Assembly: GCA_946902985.2 (NCBI GenBank)
Contig: OX336395.1
Span: 287,303,065-287,367,064 of the forward strand
Direction of reading: 5' to 3'
DNA: 64,000 nucleotides
Origin: Meconema thalassinum
Lineage: Eukaryota > Arthropoda > Insecta > Orthoptera > Tettigoniidae
Under the pieces are notes generated by a model. That model worked only from the letters and a program-made list of their open reading frames with translations. It did not search any database and was not told the origin of the DNA. Numbering within the stretch: the stretch's first letter is position 1; every line of letters begins with the position of its first letter. Below are positions 56,801 to 64,000 of this stretch, piece after piece. The position numbers and the translations under genes are program-made.

Positions 56801-57392
56801 AGGGATGGCATGTTGTTAAGTGACGCTGCGTCCACTTAATTCATTCCTTAGAGTGTGAAAACAGGATTTATTTTGGTTGGGAACAAGCTAGAAATTTTAC
56901 CAGAACATCGAATTGTGATGTTCATATTAGTAATTACTCATCACATTGTAAACTAACAATTTAAATTTAAACATCGTCTGTCGGTTTAAGCTCTAACAGT
57001 CTTACCTGGTCAAACACTGCAATTAATCCAAAAAGCCAAGGAATGTCACTTGCTATAACAACGACATGGTAACTGAAACTACATGGAATATCATCGGTGA
57101 GATGGCGATCATGTGATCCTTATTGCCATCTGGTATCTGTTCCGGTTGGTCACGTGAGTGATGTGATCACTCACCACTCGTGGCAGTGGCCAGTGCACAG
57201 GTTACTGTCACCATGCACGACATAACATCTAGTGGAGGTGTTAGCCATTCTGCTGGTCAGAGTGGAAGCATTTACTACAACTTCGTGAGATGTCCAGCTG
57301 TAACGGTCCGGAGAGGCTGTATTGGAGAGCTGGTTCCATCCTGCTTGCAGCTACCATCGGGGATCATCATCTGACCCCCTACAGGTGGAATC
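53852..57392 (+). other. Non-coding interior of the LTR element
   Basis: G/T-rich on the + strand. It has imperfect internal repeats: AAGAGGCGTATGCAGG-like words at 55600-55700 and 55860-55960, and GTGACCCAAGGTAA four times at 56095-56195. I find no gag zinc knuckle, protease or YxDD motif in any frame. Confidence 0.7.
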
Positions 57393-57404
57393 GCAGGGGG
57401 AGAC
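57393..57404 (+). other. Polypurine tract
   Basis: GCAGGGGGAGAC directly abuts the 3' LTR. Confidence 0.75.
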
Positions 57405-58943
57405 TGAGCCGATTGGTTTCGACTCACAATACTTCGCCGCCGCCGCCCCCATGTGCCCCGCCCCCGGTCGCCGCCTCCATGTGACCCCCCCCCCCCCCCA
57501 TTCTTCTGCCGACGCTCCTGGCATTAATTGTGAATCATTTCTGGATACAAGAAGAAGACATAAATAATTTAAATAACCATTGTCTTTTAATGGAAAATAT
57601 ATTAACTAATTACTCCGGTCTACATTGATTGAATATAGCCATTGTTGACTGTCTAGTGAATAATATGTATGCTGGGACTGTACTGGATTTGGCGGTGTTT
57701 GTTCAAATAATCTAAAGTCTGATAGCCAATCATTGACGGACACATCGATGAAAATTCTATTGCCAAATTAAATTTGGTTAAAAAGGGACGTTTTGATCAT
57801 TTAAGAGGTGAAGGAAAATTAATTATAAAAGTTGGCATTAAAACTAGTGCCAGGCGTTCTTCATTTGTCATCGGTTTTAAAATGAACTTCTGCACATGCG
57901 CAAAATGGCGTCCCATTGTCGAATTGAAGCCAAGCTAAGTGAGAAAGAAGAGAACATAATGTGAGCTTGTGGTGAAAGGACGCGGTTTGTGGTAGCCTCG
58001 GACCACTACCTAAATCTTGGTCCGAGAACAAGGTAAAACTGTTAGATAATATTAATTGGAACTCTAGAACCGTCAGACAAAACATTTATGACAATTTCAT
58101 GAAAATGGGAATTATGTTTGTCAATTTTAAGAGGCCAAGTGTCGTCTGGCCGGTTGCATTGAAATAACTTTCGATTCCAAAAGGACGCTATTCTTCTTTT
58201 ACCAAGACGTTTTCTTGATTTGCTAATTTGTTCAATTTATATTTTAATGGGTCTATTATAATGTGGCCTAAGATTATTTTATATTCATAACACGCCTCCT
58301 ATTATTTAAGCAGCGAAAAAGAGTTTGTTTTACTTCATCTTTCGAGATGTGTTTGGTTTCATTTTTAATCTTTCCATGCTGCTAATGTGAAATTAAATGA
58401 TTTTAAGAATGTAATTGTCAGGATTTTGGCGTGGGGAACTTGATAGTTTTAATAATGACAAACGGCCCCTTGCTTTTCGTTTGTCTGTGATGGCATCTTT
58501 TGGTCTATTATGGACGCATAAGCACAGCATTCATGCTGATTGCAAAACATTTTCGGAAGGCTATTTGAAAGAATGTAATGAGTAACCAATTGAAAGGAAT
58601 CGAAATGAGACTGTAGTAGTTTCGGATAAGAATTAGAAAAGGTTTAATATGTGGTGATTTCTAAATCACGTAAATGTAACTTGTTTTATTATACAGCGTT
58701 GCCATATAATTTGGGGTATAGCTTGGCCTCCATTTTTGATATATAGTAGGAGTGCAGATTGGTGTTCCCTCCCATAGCCATTCGGCCTTGTATTCTTTTC
58801 CCTTGAGAATATATATTTATTTTTAACCACTGCTGTTCGAGTCCATGTTTTAATTGCGCATAGAATAGTACTAGGTTAATTGTCTTCAGGCCACTTTGGC
58901 CTCGGGGTACCAAACCCTCCCTCCACTCCAATTTGTTGGTGCA
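57405..58943 (+). repeat. 3' LTR of the non-coding retrotransposon
   Basis: Nearly identical to the 5' LTR up to GGTACCAAACCC. After that the last 23 bp (AGCCCTCC..TGGTGCA in the 5' LTR) are replaced by a longer CTCCACTCCAATTTGT-type stretch before the shared TGGTGCA. Confidence 0.88.
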
Positions 58944-59094
58944 GTTAACAATATTGTATTAATAGTAGAACATGGGGATAGCAGTTAAGATAAACAGACA
59001 ATACCCATACATTATTTTTATTTATTTAATGTAAGTACTTGTACAATAGTTAGATACAAAATACTTTTCTATTTTCTCTTTTACTATTTAGTCC

Positions 59095-59345
59095 TTTTTA
59101 ATCCTCTTGCATATCAAGGGTAGATGAATTCGTAGTTCAGACCCTTAAAACAACAACAACACTTTTTGCATGGTCTGTGATGTTGATGACTCTTGATATG
59201 TGGAAGATGGATTAAACGTAACTTTTGCAACAGGGGTTAAACGTTGCTCAATAAACAATGCACTCGTTTGAGTAGCAACATTTTTTATCTTGTAGACGCT
59301 TGTCATGATTTTTTGTCGACACTAACAGTGCTTCATTTGGACCAC
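59095..59345 (-). pseudogene. FLYWCH ORF relic, B left arm
   Basis: Inverted partner of 61420-61690. Only the region after the finger is left (frames reading VHCLLSN, SHQHHR, KKCCCCFKGLNY). The finger-coding part is replaced by an 11-bp tandem array starting near 59370. Confidence 0.6.
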
Positions 59346-59369
59346 CACATTGATGATCACTCACAAATC

Positions 59370-59450
59370 TACCACTTTTCTACCACATTTCTATCACTTT
59401 TCTACCACTTTGCTTCCACTTTTCTACCACTTTTCTATCACTTTAAACTG
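59370..59450. repeat. 11-bp tandem repeat, CTACCACTTTT
   Basis: About seven imperfect copies (CTACCACTTTT, CTATCACTTTT). They occupy the position where the other arms have the finger-coding sequence. Confidence 0.8.
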
Positions 59451-59474
59451 TACATCTCATGTGTTACATATACT

Positions 59475-61159
59475 GTATATATAAAAGGATGTTCGTTTGT
59501 TCGTCTTTTATGTTTTCATAAACCATTCATCCGATTGCGATCAAATTTTGGTGAGTTGTTGTGCACACTTACGAAAACATTATAGTTATAGTTAATTCAA
59601 TATACAATACACAGCGCAAGTAGTTTAAACACGTTCGTGTTGGCGATACGTTCATATACAATTCATCCGATTGCGATCAAGTTTTGGTGAGTTGTTGTGC
59701 ACAGTCCCGGAAATGTTATAGGCGTAGTAAATCTAATTTACAATAGTTGGCGAGTAGCTTCAACAAAATGGCGTGCGTTTGTTTCAAGAAAGTCCCGCAT
59801 GCGTTCATATACCATTCATCCCATTGCGATGAAACTTGGGTGAGATGTTCTGTACACTTCAGGTAAGGTTTCTGGCTTAGTAAATCCACTTAACAATTAG
59901 TAGCGCACGAGTAGATTCAACATATGAACGACGGCGAAGCGTATCAACAAAGTCATGTATGCGTTCACATACCATTCGTCCGATAGCGATGAATCTTGGG
60001 TGAGAGGTTGTGTACTACAGGGAAGGTTTCTGACTTAGTAAATCCACTTTACAATAGGTAAGGCACAAGTAGGTTCAACAAATGAGCGAATACGCGTGAA
60101 GCGTTTCAACAAAGTCCCTTATGCTTTCATATACCATTCGTCCGATAGCGTTGAGACTTGGGTGAGATGTTGTGTACACTTCAGGGAAGGTTTCTGGCTG
60201 AGTAAATCCACTTTACGATAGGTATCGCACAAGTAGATTCAACAAATGAGCGTCGGCACTCGAATCGGTTTACAAAGTCCCGTATGCGTTCATATACCAT
60301 TCATCCGATTGCTATGAAAGTTTGGTGAATTGTTGTGCACACTCCAGGAAAAGGTTTCTGACGTAGTGAATCCTTTTTACAATAGGTAGCGCACGAGTAG
60401 ATTCAACAAATTGGTAACGGCGCGCGTATCGTTTAAAAAAATCCGTATGCGTTCATATACCATTCATGCGATTGCAATGAAATTTGCTGAAATGTTGTTT
60501 CCACTCCCGCGAAGATTTCTGATTTAATAAATCCATTTTACAATATTGGTAGCGTACGAGTAGATTCAACTAATGTGCGACAGCGCATGAATCGTTTCAA
60601 CCAAGTCCCGTGTGCGTTGATGTACCTTTCACCCGATTGTGATAAAACTTTGGTGAGTTGAGTACAGTCCTGCGAAAGTGTATGAATTAGTAAATCCGTT
60701 TTTCAATAGGTGACGCACAAGTAGATTCAACAAATGAGTGACGGCGTGCGAATCCTTTAAAAATATCCCGTATGTGTTCATATGCCATTCATCCGATTGC
60801 GATGAAACTTTGATGAGTGGTTGTGTATACACCAGGGAAGGTTTTCGACTTAGTAAATTCATTTTACAATAGGTAGCGTACGAGTATATTCAACAAATGG
60901 GTGACGGTGCTCGAATCGTTTCAACAAAATCCCGTATGCGTTCATATGCCATTCATTTCATTGCGATGAAACTTTGTTGAGTTTTTGAGCACGCTCCCAT
61001 GATTTTTTGAGATAGTAAATCAATTTAACAATAGTTTAGTTTAGAGGTGGTTAACGGGAAAAGAAAAAAAATATTTGGAATCCAAAAGCACTTCAACAAA
61101 GTTACAACGACAACACTTTCTTTGATTGGCATTGCAACGCATGCCGGGTAGAGCTAGTA
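59475..61159 (+). mobile_element. 165-bp tandem-repeat element in the centre of B
   Basis: Starts ATATATAAAAGGATGTTCG and ends GCATGCCGGGTAGAGCTAGT. The interior holds ten units of about 158-165 bp, each with CATATACCATTCATCCGATT, AAACTTGGGTGAGTTGTTG and GAGTAGATTCAACAAATG-like blocks. It is the full version of the fragment at 1-386. Coding capacity none. It sits where element A has its cargo. Confidence 0.8.
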
Positions 61160-61251
61160 TTAAAAATAAAAGCCAACGCTAAATCATTCTATTACCAGAA
61201 GAGTGATAACCTTTGTAGTGAGCGAATCATACTAACATGTTAGTTGCTATT

Positions 61252-61710
61252 ATGGAACTTACTACTACTAACCAAGGTAAACAACGTTTACTCAATAAAG
61301 GCTACTCTTATAACTATAATCGTCAGAACGTAAAAAGTGTAATATTTTGGCGAAGATCTAGAGGTCAACAAGATTTCGTGCCATTCGAAAAAGTAGAAAT
61401 GGTGAGATTTTAAGTGTGAGTGATCATCAATGCGGTGCTCCAAATGATACACTGCTAGTATCGACAAAAAATCATGACAATGCTTGAAAGCGAGTACATG
61501 AAAAAAATGTTGCTACTCAAAATAGTGCATTGTTTATTGAGCAAGGTTTAACCCCTGTTGTAAAAGTTACTTTTAATCCATCTTCCACGTCTCAAGAGTC
61601 ATCAACGTCACCGACTATGCAAAAAGTGTTGTTGTTGTTTTAAGGGTCTGAACTACAAGGTCATCTACCCTTGATATGCAAGAGGTAGTATTGCGACAGG
61701 ATCAAAATTG
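61252..61710 (+). pseudogene. FLYWCH ORF relic, B right arm
   Basis: ATG at 61252 starts ELTTTNQGKQRLLNKGYSYN, then VIFWRRSRGQQ, in which the first zinc-ligand Cys of FWxC is Arg. Stops follow, and a CKKCCCCFKG-type end is shared only with the other B arm. Non-functional. Confidence 0.65.
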
Positions 61711-61975
61711 ACTAAATAATAATAGAGAAAAGAGAATTGTATTTTGTAGGTAACTCTTGTACAAGTACATTATTTATATAAAAATAATGTATGGGTATTG
61801 TCTGTTTATCGTAATTTCTATCCCCATGTTCTACAATTAATACAATTGTTATCCATCTACAGTCTCTAGCTATGTTCAGAAAGAGAGTGGTCTTAAACAA
61901 TACACTCTATCTCTGGTTTGTGTACCGAGTATCATAATAATACAGTGTCGCCAAGCCATGCTTAGGCAATAGTTA

Positions 61976-62061
61976 TATCAGCTAAGGGGTTCGAACCTTT
62001 ACTTCCTTGTACTGGAAATTTGAACTGAAGTCAAACGCCTTAACCACTCGGCCAACCTGAC
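61976..62061 (-). tRNA. tRNA-Leu-like with UCA anticodon, B right arm
   Basis: 86 nt, full length. D-arm GGCCGAGTGGTTAAGGC is better than in A. Anticodon arm TTTGA-CTTCAGT-TCAAA is a perfect 5-bp stem with UCA, complementary to UGA. Variable arm TTTCC..GGAAG and a T-arm with GGTTCGAACC follow. The acceptor 3' strand is AGCTGAT instead of ACCTGAC (two mismatches), which argues against present function. Confidence 0.55.
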
Positions 62062-62811
62062 AGTTAATAATGTAATTTTTTTCTGTGCAATTGAGTGTTT
62101 ACAAACATTTTCAGAATACATTGACTCAATCACTTGCAAATTTTAAATGTAGAATTTTTGTTTTTCCATAACATTGCAGTTACGAGTCTTGAGAACTGGG
62201 TGTTTAAATAGGGTTAAAGGTATTTTTAAATAATTTTAGAAAAGCTCTGAGGTAACGTGTCATGGGTTTTAGTAATGCATTACTGTTCGTTAACTAACAT
62301 TTACCATTACACAACATGTCTTTGTAGCGTAGCTGTTCGCATAGTTAGCTGGCACTCCAAAGCTCTTGGGTTCAATTCCCAGCTTTAACACAAAATTTTT
62401 AAAGTGGTTTGAAGACTAAAACAGGTCTACCCAGTCTTGAGTTGTCCATATAAGTAGAGGGATTTCACTCACACCTCAACCATAGAGCACCATGCTTTTT
62501 TATTTTGTAAAAATAACGATAGCCATTTGTTCATTTTTATTTCATTTTTACACTTTACAGATTGCAATTTGTTAATTTTCCATTAGCATTTTTAATATCA
62601 GTTTAAAGTTTGTAATTTAAAGATATGGAACCATGGATTTTCCAATTTGTTGTTTACACATTTTCTTTTCATATTTACCAAACATGACTTTTCAGTTTAA
62701 GTTATTGTAAATGGTGTTAAAGTAAGTGCTTGACCATGGCAATGGTACAGTCTGTCTATGTGTTTGCAAAACATAGAGGTCTACTACTACTACTACTGCA
62801 GGTAAGACTGT

Positions 62812-62965
62812 TTTACAAAATAACGCCTATCTACCACTGCATTTCTAGGAAACAAAGCTATTGAAAAAACAAAATTACTATATACCATTTAAATATAAGC
62901 GTTGATTTCCCCCCACCCTACCTCACCGTGTTTGCTCTGGATAAACAATCAATGCTACCCACATA
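62812..62965. repeat. B-specific arm segment, right
   Basis: Inverted partner of 48352-48505 (CACCCTACCTCACCGTGT, CAAAATAACGCCT). Confidence 0.75.
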
Positions 62966-63649
62966 CACACAAGCTTTTTCTCTCTCTCTCTTTCGGTGTA
63001 GTCATACATTTACACAACCATGCATGTCTTTAAGAACAAACACAACCACTCTATTTATCCCCAAAAAACATCATTGACATGCACACTCATCCCAAAGAAC
63101 GTTTAGTTAAACATTTACCATTTACTATAAAAAATTGTTTGCACTATTTATAAAAGATAACAATTTACAATTACAAAAATGAATATTTACAAAATACTAA
63201 ATCTACCGGTTACAAAAAGCCATGTGTGTAAACAATAAAATTTAAAAATCACACCTTCTCCTCGTGGTTATAACCTCATGGTAGGCTAATGCATAGGTCA
63301 TTCGTCTGCACAAATTTGCCATCCACAAAGGCAAAAGTGCATTTTCACTGTTCCACAAGATACAAATTATGGTTGCTGGATTGCATCCTGCACTGTTTAT
63401 GTGAAATAGCTTTCCCAGTTCATAAAACCGCTAGGTAGTTCCCTACACATAGCGATTTTAACACTGCTCTACCTACGCCTTCTGCTCTTTTGCCTTTCTT
63501 ACAGTCTAGTGTGCGACAGGCAGCATTTACTGTATATCAAACCCAGTCCACCGTTGTATTTGTAATCCAAGTAATAATTTAAAAAGAGACAAGTGTAATC
63601 AGTTTTAAACATTATCTCTGCTTTTTCTAAATATGTTTATGACATGCAT

Positions 63650-63720
63650 ATTAACCTGAAATAAACCCTAGTCTACCTTAGTGAAAGGCTAACAGCTTAA
63701 CCACTGCGCCACCATGCCCT
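63650..63720 (-). repeat. tRNA-related SINE head, B right arm
   Basis: Reverse complement of the GGTGGCGCAGTGGTTAAGC head at 33952 and 47607. Confidence 0.6.
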
Positions 63721-64000
63721 TCTTTCATAGTTTGATTCGTTCTAGGCCTTGGAGCTGAAATCAAGTTAAGATCTTCAGTGCAAGAGGCACATGTGCTTGC
63801 CACTGCAGCACTAAATGGTTACCTGGTAACATTAGACAACTGGAAATGGTTGTATTTCTGTTAGCCAAGCATTTCTGATCTGTCTACTGTGAGAGCACTG
63901 CCCGCAAGACAGTTTAGTTTAGAACAAGCGAGTTTGTGTGTATAGATTATTAGCCTCAAGTATTTAAAGCTTGTTAAGTGTAGCGACCTTCTTGTTAGAG

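Larger units (their letters stand above)
52303..58943. mobile_element. Non-coding LTR retrotransposon (LARD-type)
   Basis: 6641 bp with near-identical direct LTRs (52303-53826 and 57405-58943), TG...CA ends, and GTTAA duplicated at 52298-52302 and 58944-58948. A primer-binding-site candidate starts with TGG at 53833, and a polypurine tract GCAGGGGGAGAC ends at 57404 right before the 3' LTR. The 3578-bp interior has no gag or pol. Such elements depend on proteins made by autonomous relatives. Near-identity of the LTRs implies recent insertion. Transcription direction is + by PBS and PPT placement. Confidence 0.88.
45990..64000. mobile_element. Element B: second large TIR element, runs off the window
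   Basis: The left arm occupies 45990-48786, 50190-50470, 51887-52302 and 58944 to about 59375, interrupted by three insertions. The right arm starts at about 61240 and is still aligned to the left arm at 64000. Arms without insertions are about 3.9 kb. B shares the tandem units, SINE pieces, tRNA-like gene and FLYWCH relics of A, but has no cargo genes; the centre is a tandem-repeat element. B is therefore a non-autonomous relative of A. Confidence 0.75.

Noticed and set aside
52755..58931. Two pairs of identical ORFs (74-80 residues)
   Set aside because: They are the same LTR positions present twice; no protein features.
37733..62061. A working opal-suppressor system linking the UCA tRNA-like loops to the TGA in cargo ORF 1
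   Set aside because: The UCA loops are in element B, which has no cargo, and both are damaged; the A copies carry UAA. Kept only as a question.
1..64000. CRISPR-like direct repeats
   Set aside because: All regular repeats are satellites, tandem units or LTRs; spacers are not unique and the DNA is eukaryotic.

Overview
This window looks like nuclear DNA of an insect, more likely a hemimetabolous one: AT-rich, intron-like and dominated by transposable elements. The strongest hint is repeated tRNA-derived SINE remnants sharing the core TTTGCCTGGnGTGnAAATG / GGGAAACCACGGAAAACCA. Assignment to Polyneoptera (cricket, stick insect or cockroach relatives) is a memory-based inference and is not proven here. 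There are no operons, ribosomal RNAs or CRISPR arrays. Almost every readable protein is a broken mobile-element gene.

Layout. 1-386: end of a 165-bp tandem-repeat element. 547-1812: BEL/Pao-like gag and hAT-like remnants. 4361-4588: a THAP domain. 4600-10800: SINEs, an OTU plus Helitron wreck, and inverted Helitron helicase ends. 12597-13826 and 20612-21263: foldback elements. 15326-16861, 22125-23641 and 48787-50189: three copies of one long non-autonomous element with AAAA target duplications. 17607-29782: what I read as a host gene on the + strand, with four small phase-0 exons carrying acidic, IKxE-rich linker sequence typical of insect C2H2 zinc-finger proteins. Its introns are filled by a Tc1-type transposon, a foldback element, a TACAGGATGG-ended transposon, a LINE end and a Mutator-like transposase end.

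From 31 kb to the end the window is occupied by two members of one large terminal-inverted-repeat family. Element A (about 31346-44350) has arms containing a tRNA-Leu-like gene and a FLYWCH zinc-finger ORF, then 13-bp satellite arrays, and a central cargo. The cargo holds a parvovirus-VP1-type phospholipase A2 domain, an overlapping upstream ORF, a 19-bp inverted repeat and a small opposite-strand ORF. A LINE is inserted in the right satellite. Element B (about 45990 to beyond 64000) has the same arms, but its cargo has been replaced by a tandem-repeat element. Its left arm carries three nested insertions: the AAAA-target element, a TTCG-rich TIR element, and a 6.6-kb LTR retrotransposon without coding capacity.

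The A/B family is the best candidate for something undescribed. The two arms within each element share insertions that the other element lacks, so arms are homogenised inside an element. The cargo looks viral (PLA2, overlapping genes). I found no polymerase, integrase or capsid gene, so its class is open.
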